DNA of 64,000 nt, taken from positions 124,001 through 188,000 of the forward strand of contig JASVEC010000013.1 in the NCBI GenBank assembly GCA_030770535.1, given 5' to 3'. Within the stretch, counting starts at the first letter, position 1, and each line of letters begins with the position of its first letter. A model generated the notes under the pieces. The model was not told the origin of the DNA. It worked only from the letters and a program-made list of their open reading frames with translations, and did not search any database. The DNA is from Batkoa obscura. Lineage: Eukaryota; Entomophthoromycota; Entomophthoromycetes; Entomophthorales; Batkoaceae. This document shows positions 41,154 to 53,539 of this stretch, one piece after another. Position numbers and translations under genes: made by a program.

Positions 41154-42113
41154 TTAAAATGATAGGCTTATTTCAGTATCCAATGTTAGATAAGTATATA
41201 ATAGAGTCCAGATAGTAATAAACTTAGAATTAGGATATAGCGAGATCTTTGCATTTAGTTGTCTAGCTAACTTAACTTTAGAATATCTAATTTCCTGTAG
41301 AAACGTTGGTGAGGTCAAAAAGATGATAGAATTTAGGAACCCTTGTAAACTTTGAAAAAAATCGGCAACTATAGTTAAGTCTGTTGACTGTATCTTTGAG
41401 AATAATTTTACCATGATACAAAAATAGCATACTACCGGGACCCCTGGATATAATAATACTCTTAAAATGGCTGTGTTGCTTTTATTACTTCCATTAGCTA
41501 TAGAGTTTGCAAATTCACTTTTGAAATAATAGCGCCTTAAGTAATACAAGCTTATTATGGTTGTTATAACACAGAAACAATAAAATATTCCGAATAAAAT
41601 CCATCCATAAAAAGTTGTATATGACCATATTGTTCCACTGGTTTCTGATTTATACCAACAACTTACAGTATCTCCTTCTTGGTGAAGTCCAATTTGTCCA
41701 ACAAACACAGGCAATAAACTCAAAAGTAGAGCAAAAAAAGCAGGACAAATATAATAGGCCCATATCGTATATCGATTGGCATAAGCCTTATGTATAAAAG
41801 TGATTTGTAAATTAACAGCTATAACTACAGTGTAAAATATTGATATTAAGGTTGAAAAAACGACACCCCAAGCACTCAAAACACATACAACATCACTATT
41901 CGAATACCTTGAGATGAATTGAAACGTTAAAAAGATGATATCAGAACACAAGACTAAAATCGAAAGCCTATAGTTTATTTTATTGTTTAATTTTTCATTA
42001 ACTTTAAATACTGCAAAAGCCATAAGTAGAGCAAATATTACAAAAATAAACGATAATACTTGCGAAAAATGAAAAACTAAATAAATGGTATATAATGATG
42101 CTTCTTCTGCCAT
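41154..42113 (-). CDS. Seven-transmembrane receptor, cAMP-receptor/Git3-like
   Basis: A 319-residue single-exon plasma-membrane protein. Seven hydrophobic spans lie at about residues 8-32, 44-67, 76-103, 117-139, 164-190, 213-233 and 241-264. A Cys in span 3 (VVCVLSAWG) and a Cys-Trp in loop 2 (TVSCWYK) can form the usual loop disulfide. Short loops, a basic third inner loop (YYLRRYYFKSE) and the C-terminal RYSKVKLARQL fit a G-protein-coupled receptor of the Dicty_CAR/Git3 group found in fungi and amoebae. The cytosolic tail is short. Ligand unknown. No signal peptide, as is normal. A family expansion in early-diverging fungi is known but cannot be checked here. Confidence 0.75.
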   Translation of the reverse strand: MAEEASLYTIYLVFHFSQVLSFIFVIFALLMAFAVFKVNEKLNNKINYRLSILVLCSDIIFLTFQFISRYSNSDVVCVLSAWGVVFSTLISIFYTVVIAVNLQITFIHKAYANRYTIWAYYICPAFFALLLSLLPVFVGQIGLHQEGDTVSCWYKSETSGTIWSYTTFYGWILFGIFYCFCVITTIISLYYLRRYYFKSEFANSIANGSNKSNTAILRVLLYPGVPVVCYFCIMVKLFSKIQSTDLTIVADFFQSLQGFLNSIIFLTSPTFLQEIRYSKVKLARQLNAKISLYPNSKFITIWTLLYTYLTLDTEISLSF

Positions 42114-43089
42114 TTCAATTTTTGATAAATTGGATTTGTTTAACTATTATTTTATAGTATAAATTAAGGATAAAGGGGGATTAAATAAACTTTGTTTAAT
42201 AATACATTGTTCTTATCTTTATTAAAAGAATTCCAATAAAATTTATAACACGGAAAAAAGCAACTGTGCCAATTAAATGTGATGATTAGTGGCGGACAAA
42301 TTCTATTCTGATTCTTAAAAAATGGAATAAAAGTTATATAATAGCACCAATTTATTATCTGCCTTTTACTATTTAGATATAAGAAATATGGTTTAAATGT
42401 TATAGCAATGCTCATTTATTAAACATTGCCACAAAAGGGAGTTAAATAAAATAATTATAGATTTACTAAGTGATAAAAATAAGGGTGGCTCACAATCTAT
42501 AAATACATTATTACCAATGATAGTATCAAAATATTAGATTTAAATTATTAAACAAAGCTTACTTATTGACTACCCTTATTATGCTTTTTACTCCGTCAAA
42601 GACTACTCAATTTATTACTATTAAAATGTATCTAACATTAACTATTTAAAATTTAAAATAGTATAAAACCCTGGCTATTTACGTAGGCCCTTGTACATTG
42701 TTTTTATAAGGTAGTTTCAAGTAATCTAATTTTTTGGGTCAAAATTAATTTAAAGACATTGATTGCAACAGCAAATATTTTTTATGTTTAAAAGCAAGGT
42801 AGTTTTCCTGTAAAAAGTTAAATCATAGCAACCTTATACCCTCACCAAGCGGATTGGCTCAAAAAGCTAAAATACTTTAAAATACTTCTATATAAAATCA
42901 AATACCTAGTTTTAGAACTTTAATCTACTTATAGTTTATAATAAAATTATTGTAATCTAATTATATAAAAGTTATATCTGTAATGCTATATTTAAAAACT
43001 ATAACATCAAACAGAGTATAAGTAATCAAACTTTGAAAGGTCAGTAATTAGCAATTGTTCTTTTTTATAATTAATATTAGCTATTATAT
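42114..43089. other. Intergenic, AT-rich
   Basis: About 1 kb upstream of the receptor gene. A minus-strand frame at 42164-42415 is low-complexity, lacks domain signals, and is not called. Confidence 0.5.
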
Positions 43090-43188
43090 GGGGGTGTTTT
43101 TTTTGGTTTCATTATTTTTTCCATTTTTTAAGCGCTATTTGAGCGGAAAGATTGTTAGTAGAATTCTTAAACAAAAAAATACATTCCC
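43090..43188 (+). mobile_element. MITE family A, copy 11
   Basis: A 99-bp copy very close to consensus, GGGGGTGTTTTTTTTGG to ATACATTCCC. Target duplication ATAT at 43086-43089 and 43189-43192. It lies 157 bp past the stop codon of eIF3a. Confidence 0.9.
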
Positions 43189-43345
43189 ATATAACGACTC
43201 ATTCAATAATTTGTACACTCATATTTGTAAATTAAAAAATAAAAAACTAAGAATTAAAAGCACTTTTTAATTACTGGTCTATTAAGACAAAAGATGATTT
43301 AAGGTCTAATGAACTATACATTAAAATGTGAAAAAGTTCAATCGC

Positions 43346-46300
43346 TCAGAAACGTTTAGCAGAGCGAATAGTGGTAAATCCATCATCACCCTTGCTTTCC
43401 TTATCTTTGTTTTCCTTAGCCTGTCTTTCGGCTTCACGAGCACGCCATCCACCTGCTTTGGCTTGTCCAAGGGCTGGTGGATTAGTAGCAGGTTGGGTAG
43501 GTTCTGGTTTTTTGGCTGCGAAATCAGGTCTACCCTCTGAAGTTTGACGACGCCATGCGTCCCCTCCAGTTGTACGGCCACCACTCTCTTGTCTACGCCA
43601 TGCATTTTCGTTACTATGTTGACGAACAGGGGTTGATTCATCCTTATTTTGGCCTTCCATGGCAGCTTTACGTCCTGGTGAGACATAAGATTTTGAGCTG
43701 GTTGAAGCAGCTGTACTGTTCCTAATAGCTTCACGTGCAGCTCTAATCTTCTCATCAGCGGCTTCTTCTCTCTCCCTTTGTTTTCTAGCGATTTCATCCA
43801 ATTTACGACGTCTTTCCTTTTCTTCAGCTTCTTTAGCGGCCTTAGAAGCTTCTTCTTCAGCTTTCTTGGCCTTCTCTTTTTCAAGACGATCTTTTTCTTC
43901 TTGTTCTCTCTTATGCTCTAATGCTCTAGCTTCTTCCATCTTCTTGCGCTCTTCTTCAAGTTCGATACGCTTAGCCTCTTTGAGATCGTTGTATTCTTTA
44001 ATACGAGCATCTTTAGCTTCTTTTAATTTGGCTTGTAATTCAGCTAATTTAATACTATAAGCTTCTTGCCTCTTATTGGTGACACGCTCTTTGAAGCTGC
44101 TATAAGAAGTTAAAATACGAGATAAACGTCTTTTGATTGCCATATCTTCATCATATTTGGCACGGCTAAGTTCAATAATAGCTTTTTGTGAAGCTTTATG
44201 ATAAGCTTTATCAGATTTAAGTTGACGTTGATAATCTTCTTCAAGGAGGGGAATTTCTTCTTTACGTAAAGCACGTTCATAATGATCGAGATGACGACCA
44301 ACAGATCTAAGTTTGCTTTGAATTTCATTCTTTTCTTTTTCAAGATGTTCAACTTGGATTTGCATTAACTTGTCAGTGTTGAGATCCTTTAATTCAACTT
44401 CAATTTTCATCTTCTCTTTAATGGATTCTGCTAATTTCTTAGCCTCTTCAAGTTGAATGCTTTCGATTTCCTTACGTTTACGCTCTTCTTCTCTAAGTTT
44501 GGACTCTTCAAGTAAACGGAGACGTTCGGCTTCTTGTTCTTTTTGTAAACGAAGTGCTTTCTCGCGCGCTTCTTCCTTTTCTTTGCGGATTTGAAGAGTT
44601 TCGGCAATTTCTTTACGACGTTCAATAATAGCACGACGATTGATAATTCTTTTGTGCTCTTCTTCGGATGATTTTAATGCGTTTGAAATTGCATTCAATC
44701 TAGCTTCTTTCTTTTCTGCTTGTACTGATGGATCAATCATGTTAACAGCACAGTGTAAACGTTTAGCAAGTGAAGTAAGTTGGATGCGCATCAACTCAGA
44801 TGGAGTCTTTTGAAGAAGGGTTCCTTCATCAACTTTGGTATTAGAGCTACTATACATATCAGACTCAAAGGTTATAGCCTTTGTAGCATGATCTATTTTG
44901 ATTGAAAGCTCCCCACGTTTGCATCCATTCATGATAATTTTTTCAATTGCAGTGGCATCATAAGAATAAGAAGAGGATAAAGAAGCAAGTTTGACAACAG
45001 AATCAACCTTGATAGAAGTATAAACTTGAGAAAGTTGTTGTAATAAACGAGTAAGGATAACTTCACGTAAGGCAGGGATGTATTTAGCTTCTTCAGGTCT
45101 TGATTCTAAAGATTTTAAAATTGGAGCGACTTTTTTGCAAATTGACAATGGGTGGAACTCTGCTTCGAGGAACTTATATAAAGCTTTGATTTCGGAACGA
45201 ACACGCTCAAGAATATTATCAGCGAGGAGCTCTTTGAGGATTCCAGAACGAGTTGGAGCTTGTGATAAATTCAAAAGGTTTGTTAAACGTGAAGTTTTAG
45301 ATTTACTATCATCAATATCTAAAAGACCAGAACGAATTTTGGCAGTAGTAATTACTGGAACTGAAAGTGCAGATAAAAGAGCTTGAGAAGAAATGTCTTG
45401 TCTTTGTTCAGTAGAAACCTTTGTTCCAGATGCTTTTAAAGTAGAATAATAGCGGTTTTGAGCAGCAGCATGGAAAAGATAATTTTTACTTACAAAAAGG
45501 ATTTTAGTTACCTTATTGTAATAGTTTATCATCATCCCAGTTTTTGGTGCATTCTTAGAGTTAGATAAAAGACTATGAATATCCTCAACTGAACGGAAAG
45601 CTTCGTGCCAAAGTTCTAATTCAGTGGCAGTATTAAGCTGTCCAAAACGAATAGAGATTTGACGTTGAAGAGATTCAGGATCTGCTAAATTAACAGAATG
45701 AGATTGATGTGCGTATTTTGCAAAGTTGGTTAAATGATGACGAAGAACTTCACTTAAACGACGGAACTCGTTTTTACGGTTGTGTTCAATACAGAATTGG
45801 AATGTTTTGTTAGTTACTTCCTTTAAAAACAGTTAACTGATTTTTTTGAAAAATGATATGAGAATTACTTGATAAATCCCTTCTAAACGGTTGTTATTCT
45901 TAAGAACGTCTAAAATATTGCGGTATGTCTCCCAAAGAAGTTTAAGATAAGGAGTTACGATGTTTCTTTCACTTAACTCTTTAGAATCTTCTAAGCTTAT
46001 TGCTCGTAATAAAATAGATTCTGGAGTTTCTAATGCTTCTAAATCTTCCACACCCTCTTCACCGATTTTATCAGCTTTGGCTTGAGCTTCAACAAGCTTT
46101 TCTTCTACGAGATTAATGTATTTCTTACATACTTTCTAAAATTGTTAAAGATAAATAAAAATAGGTGTATATGAATGGATATTACTTCTATACTCAATGG
46201 GTCAAAATTTTGAGCAAAGTTCTTGTAGCTCATTAATCCATCTTTTGCAAACTTGGATTTGTTTTGATTAACACAAAGCTCAATAAATTTAACAACAACT

Positions 46301-46493
46301 GGTTCAAGTGTAGCAGTGGTAACATTACGATTGATACGAACTAAAGCTTCTTGAAGGATTTGTAAAGCTGATGTTTCATCTCCAACTGCAAGGAGTTCTA
46401 TAATAAAATATTAAAATAAGTCAATAAAAACAATAAATTTAAACCTTCAGCTCTTTTGTAAGCGGCTTCTGGACGAAGATTATAACGAGACAT
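43346..46493 (-). CDS. EIF3A: Translation initiation factor eIF3 subunit a, 4 exons
   Basis: Largest scaffold subunit of eIF3, which loads mRNA and Met-tRNA on the 40S ribosome. Exons are 46493-46445, 46397-46186, 46135-45869 and 45820-43346, giving 1000 residues. It starts MSRYNLRPEAAYKRAEELL; the N-terminal half holds the helical repeats and PCI region (ALVRINRNVTTATLEPVVVKF, YQEVTNKTFQFCIEHNRKNE, RYYSTLKASG, SSKSKT-type linkers, LPALREVILTRLL-like block). The C-terminal half is a long charged coiled coil of Glu/Lys/Arg (residues about 530-900), matching the eIF3b/eIF4B-binding region. The last 100 residues (SPGRKAAMEG, ENAWRRQ, GGWRAREAERQ) are shared with fungal homologues. Length is typical of fungal Tif32 (about 960-1050). 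Confidence 0.95.
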
Positions 46494-48143
46494 ATTTAAA
46501 TTAGCCTTATAATATTGGCCAACTAGTGTATACAGTAAATTTTTATTTACTAACAAAGTTGCAATGTTGAGTATATTTTTGATAAATTTAGTTCATTGGA
46601 AACAGGCTTATTTAAAGCTATGGGATTTAGTTAAAGGATTTGAAATACTGAATTTCAAAAGTTGCTTATGCCGTAACTTTAATTGAAAAAGTGCTCCCTT
46701 TTTTTACTGAGATTTAAAAATATATTCTATTGCCATTTTTAAATATAACTTTTATTTAATATAAACTTTGAATAAAAATGGTAAATTATTTATAAAATAA
46801 AAATCTTTTAATTTATCAATCAAAGCGTTTATTTATTAAGTTATCTCATAATAAATAATAAAATGTGTATTCAAGTTTTGAATTTTTTTATAACCTTGTT
46901 CAATAATAGTAAAAGTTATAAAGTAAGCGAAAATAATTTCACTTTGAAATTAATATCTTTATTATTTGATAGATATAACAAGTAATAAAAGCTACTGCTT
47001 TGAATGATAGATAAAATAGTTCAATTAAAATTCTTAATAAAACTTACGTTTTGAATAACACTTTTTTATAATGAAGGTATTTTGTATAACAACTATAGAG
47101 TTTTCAAGATAGCGCTTTAATTTGAAAATATTTTGTATATATTTCAATATGTAAAAAATCTTGTTTTCACCTTTGAAGCCTTTAAATGATACCCTTATTT
47201 TTGAATTACTTGATTATAATGTGTTTATCTACATTTATTAGACTAATAAATTTATAGTATTAAAGTTTTTTATTCAAACCTAGTATAAATACTTAATATC
47301 ATATTTTAATTTTAAATTATACTATTTTTAATTGAAAAGTTGATAAATTTAATTTATCAGTTTAAATAATAAAAACATTAGATATTTATAGTTGTTAAAG
47401 ATGCTATAATTTAATATTTTTTATATGTATATTCCATAACTGACCCTCAAAAATAAAATTTTAATATAAGGGATAAATAGCATTTTATCTTATTTTATTT
47501 TATTTTATTTTATTGGATTAAGTGCATACGACTAGAATAGCAATTGGCTTAAATATACTTAATGATCATAGTTGATGGTTTATAACTTTGGGGCAGTGGT
47601 AATAAATTAATAATCCGTTTCAACTTGAATCATTTAAAATTATAACCTGATCTAGTTAGAAAGTTTATTTATAGAAAATATCCCTCAAAATGCACCAGTT
47701 AAATGGTTTTAGTGCAAATTTGTTTGGGAATTTTAAGCGCATTCCGTATTCTTCGAGTAAAAAAGATTAAATATTGTGAATCACATCAATTAAATCTGTG
47801 TTTTCTCCTTAAACCATTTATAACGTTTTCTTTGTAGCTTTTAAGTCTTTTGATTGGTTTGCTCACCATATCATTCTAACTCTAACTCAGTTTTTGTACA
47901 GGAACATACGGAAATGTGACTAACCAGAGGTCAAATTAAAAAATCTTTATAAAGTGATTGAATGAACGGGTTTTAGTGAATGAGGCTGAGGATGAATGAT
48001 TGGTGGTTATTTATTAGGGAACTTAAGCAGGGTAAGTACAATTCCAATTTTGCAATAATTCTTTTATTAAAGTTTTAGTGATTGGGTGGTAGTTATATTT
48101 GAGCTTTAATTAAGCTTATAGTTACCCTTTCCCAATCCATAAT
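46494..48143. other. Divergent intergenic region between eIF3a and DBF4
   Basis: About 1.65 kb. Holds the eIF3a promoter on the left and the DBF4 promoter on the right. A short (ATTTT)n tract lies near 47488-47514. No gene or transposon copy recognised. Confidence 0.55.
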
Positions 48144-50092
48144 ATGGATCAACAATATTTTCATAACAACACTAGATACAATAATAATATCGATCGTAAC
48201 AATAATGAGATTGATAGATTAAGATATAATAATAACAATGAAGTTGAAGATTCTGTTGTATTACCTCCAATAAAAAATTTCAAGCCATATTATAATAATT
48301 CAAATAATCAAATGCCTCAATTACTATTACCACGTATTCAATTGTTGAGTCCTGCAAACAATATGTATAACAGTCCTAAAAATAGTGAGTTTAGTAGCAG
48401 ATCAAAGGTGTTTAACCTCTTACAAGTATCCGCTATTCAACAATCGCAGGCTGTTTTCAATTTCAGCACTTGGTTGAAATCTCATAGAGACTATTTAGCC
48501 TCTTTCCATTTCTACTTAAGCCAATTGGATGGTACTACATCAAGGGAAGTTGCTTTTGATTTAGAAAGACTTGGTGGGGTAACTACATATACTTATTGTC
48601 AATTCCAAATACTAATTATTTATTTAGAAAGTGGAAGCAACGTGTAATGAATTGGTTACTCATATAGTATTTCTTCCTAATTCAGAAAGAACCTCATTGA
48701 ACCCCCATATTAATAAGATCAGAAATGACAATGTGTATCAAAGGACTACAACCTCAAACGCTCCTTCTCATTTTGTATCTCCATTATATAGTACTTATAA
48801 TCATAGGCTGCCTAATTCTGGACATCTTGATTTTCATATACCACCAATTAAAGAAGTAAATTTTATTTTTTTATGGTAGAAATTCTTTTAAAATTGATTT
48901 TAGCTTGATCCTGCAGAACCATCTGGAATTAGTTACAAGCCAATATTTGATGACAAAACTCACAATTATAATGACAATAGCTGGCGCCAATTACGCCCTT
49001 TAGAACGTAAATGATTTATATACTAACAAACGAAATGTTTCTAACTATTTTCTTAGCCATAGTGTTACCACCTCCAACGCCTTCACAACACCACTTTGGG
49101 CTTACTAGATGTTATGATAATAACACTATTCATATTCCAAGCATAAAAATTATGAGTTATGAAAAACCGACATTAAAGAAATCAGATTTTCATTTCTTTA
49201 AACATCCTTTTGTTTTAGTTGAAGATGCAACTGGTCACTATAGACCCGCAGTAGCTGCTGAATATTCACCTAGTAAAGATGTAAATGAAACACCTTGGCC
49301 AAAGCTTTATATTGTTCCATCAACACGATGCCCATTTATAAAATGTCAATCAAAAAAAAAGAATCTAAACGGTACTGAAAAAAGAAGAGCTGAAGCCGCA
49401 CTTAGTAAGCTTACTCACTCAAGGCTATCAAATTCAACAAGGAGCCTTATCTTACCACCAATAAATATTGGGAATAATGATCTTTTAGATAGCATTGTGG
49501 ATCCTATTATGATTTCTAAAAGGTTTTGTAACGTTGATAATAATGATCCTTCCACCCATGAAAGTAAAAGATTATCTGTATTACCCAACTCACATTTACA
49601 ATATGAAAAGGTAATTTGTTTTCCATATTTTAATTCTTGATGATTAATATTTAGACTGCTATTATACCAAAGACTCTGCCACCAATTCCTCATCCAATAA
49701 GGTTAAAAGCTTCTGCAGCCCCTGCCCCTAACAATATTAAGAAACCAGGATATTGTGAAAATTGTAAAGCTAAGTTCAATGATATTGAAGAGGTAAATTC
49801 ACCTAAAATCTTATCTAAACAATTATTAATCTATTTATAGCATATACAATCACGCGTACATCGTGAATTTTCAGTAAATGATAACAACTTTTGTACTATT
49901 GACCTCTTACTGTCAAGGTTAGTTCGTCGTCCTAACCCACAGTTAATAAGTATGACTACACCGTCATCTTCTTCACCCAGCCATTACCTTAGCCGCAGTA
50001 TCAAAGACTACTCAATTGATAATCAACTTTCATCTGGACCTGCAGTTAGTATTACACAACCTTATGAATATCCCAAATACTTACCGCTGTAG
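48144..50092 (+). CDS. DBF4: DBF4-type regulatory subunit of Cdc7 kinase, 6 exons
   Basis: Activating partner of Cdc7 (DDK), which fires replication origins by phosphorylating MCM. Exons are 48144-48578, 48628-48855, 48904-49006, 49057-49610, 49655-49792 and 49841-50092, giving 569 residues. Motif M, which binds Cdc7, is clear: HPFVLVEDATGHYRPAVAAEY, then TPWPKLYIVPSTRCPF. Motif C is the DBF4 zinc finger: KPGYCENCKAKFNDIEEHI, then QSRVHREFSVNDNNF (Cys-x2-Cys, His-x5-His spacing). The N-terminal 90 residues are Asn-rich; a diverged motif N may lie at FNLLQVSAIQQSQAVF. Asn-rich linkers make it hard to find by simple search. A conserved tail after the finger is short. Identification rests on motif M plus C in the right order. 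Confidence 0.87.
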
Positions 50093-51124
50093 TGCTTTTA
50101 ATATATTGCTTTTAATATATTGCTTTTAAAACAAAATTAATATAGCAGCTTTGTATACTCGCTTCATTTTATTTTATGCCCAACCTTTTATGTTCCTTGA
50201 TTAGTACTAATGTATTAAAATATTGATAGATAGCCCATTTATGAATAGAGCATATTTTGTTGATATTTTTATAAATTGATACCAAACACATTGTTACTAA
50301 AGTTTTGGGTTGAGCCGGATATTAATAATTGACTAGTATGTTTTGTTTTCTGTTCTAATTCTGCCCCCTTTTCTTATTCTTTTATTTGGCCTGGACTGCT
50401 TACTGATTAAGCTAGCATCTTCAAACTTTTAATTGTAATAAAAATTTAGTTTTTTATTTAGAATTGGGTTTTAGTAAATTTAATTTAGCTATTTTTATAA
50501 AAAATCAATCGCCATTAACAATTATGCTACTTACGTTATTATTTCTATTTTCTTTACCCAAAATTTTGATTCAATCCATTTTAGATTTTGCTTTAAAATT
50601 TAAAACTAGTAAATAGAAAACGTACATTAGTTTTAATTGGGAAAAGTTAATTATTATTACACTAACCCTAATAAAATTTTAGGGTTATATGGGTTCCAAT
50701 CTTTGCTAAAATAATAATTGTTATAAAATTTTATTTGTACTAATATAAATTTAAGATCAGATTTAGATAAAAAAGTATAAGGAAAGCTTTTAAATTAAAA
50801 TATTATTAAAAAGATAATAAAACATATTTATATGAGTTATCTATAAATTATGTATATAGAAATACAATAAAAAAAGTATAAGCAAACGTATTAGGACGCT
50901 TCTATTACTAAATTAATTGTTGATTTATTTAAGTTTACATAAAATTAAAATATAGTTTTTATATTGTCGTATTCTAATACTACGGCTAATTAAAGACGTA
51001 AGCTATAGCTTAATATATTATATATTCGTTTGTCAATAGATTACATGTATTTGATGTGTTCCATTTAAGAAATAAGTGTAAACCTTTCATAAACAGAATA
51101 ATTAATTGTTTTAATTTGTTTTTT
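50093..51124. other. Intergenic, AT-rich
   Basis: About 1 kb downstream of DBF4. A short tandem pair TTTTAATATATTGC at 50097-50126. Nothing else recognised. Confidence 0.5.
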
Positions 51125-51128
51125 AAAT

Positions 51129-51225
51129 GGGGGTGTTTTTTTGTTTCGTTATTTTTTCCATTTTTTAAGCGTCATTTGAGCGGAAAGATTGTTAGTAAAA
51201 TCCTTAAACAAAAAAATACATCCCC
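51129..51225 (+). mobile_element. MITE family A, copy 12 (AAAT duplication)
   Basis: A 97-bp copy, GGGGGTGTTTTTTT to ATACATCCCC. Flanked by AAAT on both sides (51125-51128 and 51226-51229), a non-palindromic target duplication. Confidence 0.9.
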
Positions 51226-51264
51226 AAATTATAAATAGATATTTGTTATAGCTTTTTACAATAC

Positions 51265-51363
51265 GGGGGTGTTTTTTTTGGTTTCATTATTTTTTCCATT
51301 TTTTAAGCGCTATTTGAGCGGAAAGGTTGTTAGTAAAATTCTCAAACAAAAAAATACACCCCC
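51265..51363 (+). mobile_element. MITE family A, copy 13 (ATAC duplication)
   Basis: A 99-bp copy close to consensus, GGGGGTGTTTTTTTTGG to ATACACCCCC. Flanked by ATAC on both sides (51261-51264 and 51364-51367). It lies 39 bp from copy 12 in the same orientation. Confidence 0.9.
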
Positions 51364-51890
51364 ATACTCACACATGCATTTTCAAGATAAAGGTAGAACA
51401 AAAAACAGCTTAAAATATTTATTGTTTAATTTAAATTAGATTAAATTAAATTATAATATAAGCTAGAAATAATAATTGTAGAATTTTAATGACTTTTAAA
51501 TGATTATATATATTCAAAACCTCTATTTATCGCTTTAACCTTCATAGTTCATGTTACTCTATTGTAAAATTAACTTTGATGAGTAAAAATAAGAATAAAT
51601 TCCACAAGCGAATATGTACAAATAAGTTTACAGATACATCTAAATATATATACTTTCATCCATTCCTGGTATTTGTAATAATCTTTGTTCTAAGTTGTGA
51701 ATTATTTTATTAATAAGGACTTTTTAAAAGATAAAGATTCAGGTTTTTAACTAAGTTTTCTCAATATAATACTAATATCGGAACTTCCAGCAGCTTATAT
51801 GGTAATAAAAATGTGGCTTATAAATGACCACCAACACAATAGTTGTAATTTTAAAAGGCGATAAAAAATACTTCTTAGAAGCCAGGATAT

Positions 51891-51988
51891 GAGGGTGTTT
51901 TTTTGGCTTCATTACTTTTTCCATTTTTCAAGCGCTATTTGAGCGGAAAGGCTGTTTGGTAGAATTCTTAAACAAAAAATTACATCCC
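51891..51988 (+). mobile_element. MITE family A, copy 14
   Basis: A 98-bp copy, GAGGGTGTTTTTTTGG to TTACATCCCC. Target duplication ATAT at 51887-51890 and 51989-51992. Confidence 0.88.
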
Positions 51989-51992
51989 CATA

Positions 51993-52749
51993 TCTATAAA
52001 TAGACCTGTTAAAGGAAAGTAGTAAAGTGTTTGCTTTCATAAAACAAAAGTGGAATAGAAGCTGAAATCGGAAACAGTTAATAGAAAAATTGACTTACAC
52101 CATATTAATCCAAAACATCTTTTTTATTATAAATTATAAGGCTCAATATTTATTTAACCTTAATATATATGAAAAAGGAAATTAAGGTTAGTGAGCAAGC
52201 TCATGTATTAGAGCATTCTATAAAAAGAAATATACTCTTACTAGATGGTTCATTTCACACTTATTTGGGCTACATCATTTTTCAATAACAATATAGAACA
52301 AATTAAAAGAATTTTGGAATTAAACTCAGAGCACATTCTATATTGGGTTTCCGGCATACTTATCTTATTGATAAAATTTTAAACCATATTTATTCAAACT
52401 TGAATATTTATTGAAAGGATTAAATTTTATAAATATTCACTTAAATATGAGCTATAGCTTTTTAAGAAAAGAAGCTTTAACCATTTAAGTTGTAATCCAT
52501 CTAATTGCTTTTAAAGTAAAAAGTTCTTTCAAACCTCTTAATGTATTACTATATGTTGTAGCTATCATATTTGATGCTATTACATATTACTTTTTGTTTA
52601 AGGAATATTAATTCTAATCAGAAAAATCCGATTTTTAAAAACCGTAATTTTAAGTTTCTTTTTAATTATTTATATTATAAAAAGTAAAACATCAAAAATA
52701 AATAGTGCAAATAAATACAAAATATTTTTTCTTTTATGTTAAACTCATT
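51993..52749. other. Intergenic, AT-rich
   Basis: About 0.75 kb. No supported gene or repeat. Confidence 0.5.
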
Positions 52750-53250
52750 ATGGCCATTAAAGGAGCTGATTCAATATGCAACTGTATTTCAAATCTAAGT
52801 ACTTTTAATGATAGAATTGAACTATATCCCATGTTCAGTTCTTTATACAAAATATTGAGCGAAGTGAGCCCGCATCTAAACAACATTAACACTATCGAAT
52901 GCTTTGGATATGAAGTTATAGATACAGATATACATTTGGTTAATCATTATTATTTTATAAACAACAATGATATTACCTCCTCACTATGTAAACACGACCT
53001 TGAATTTTTGAAACAAAATTCAATGGTCCCATTTTATAAACTACCTCTTTTGATTGTGTGCTCATTAACCTTATGTCATTTGCCAACTCTAAATCTATAT
53101 CATCTTCTACCTATCTATTTAACTCGTATAAAAGATTTACTTGATCAGATAATTGCGTTATCTAATCATATAAAGCTAACGTTTACAAACCATTATTATA
53201 TCAATCTCTCGAATTTATTATGTTCGTTTATACTTCCTTATGTTCGCTAA
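52750..53250 (+). CDS. Hypothetical protein, 166 aa
   Basis: An open frame from ATG 52750 reading MAIKGADSICNCISNLSTF to LLCSFILPYVR. It is rich in Leu, Ile, Tyr and His, with a hydrophobic middle (YKLPLLIVCSLTLCHLPTL) but no clear membrane topology and no known motif. Residue mix is protein-like, yet it may be the tail of a larger broken gene. The frame extends 15 codons upstream without a better ATG. I do not recognise it. Confidence 0.35.
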   Translation: MAIKGADSICNCISNLSTFNDRIELYPMFSSLYKILSEVSPHLNNINTIECFGYEVIDTDIHLVNHYYFINNNDITSSLCKHDLEFLKQNSMVPFYKLPLLIVCSLTLCHLPTLNLYHLLPIYLTRIKDLLDQIIALSNHIKLTFTNHYYINLSNLLCSFILPYVR

Positions 53251-53539
53251 ATTTCGATAGCGATGTTAGTATTACTCAAATTATTTATACATGACTTTTA
53301 AATAAAAACGATACATTATTAAACATCTATATTATATTTTATTAAACTCAAAGGAACGAGTATGATATATATATACATAGTTTTTTTTTATATATCTAAG
53401 CTTCGAAGTTAAAGAAATTATTGCCAAGTTAACACCTATAATTAATACAAAAGATATCTTTGATGTTAAGCTATTTTTGAAAAACAAATAATACACTCAG
53501 GTAAATTCTATTACTGTGTATTAAAAAACAATCGAGGAA

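Noticed and set aside
42164-42415. 83-codon minus-strand frame upstream of the receptor
   Set aside because: Aromatic/Asn-rich, no motif, no family; residue mix fits chance AT-rich coding.
43321-45386. Basic or Ser-rich frames overlapping eIF3a
   Set aside because: Out-of-frame shadows of the charged coiled-coil codons.
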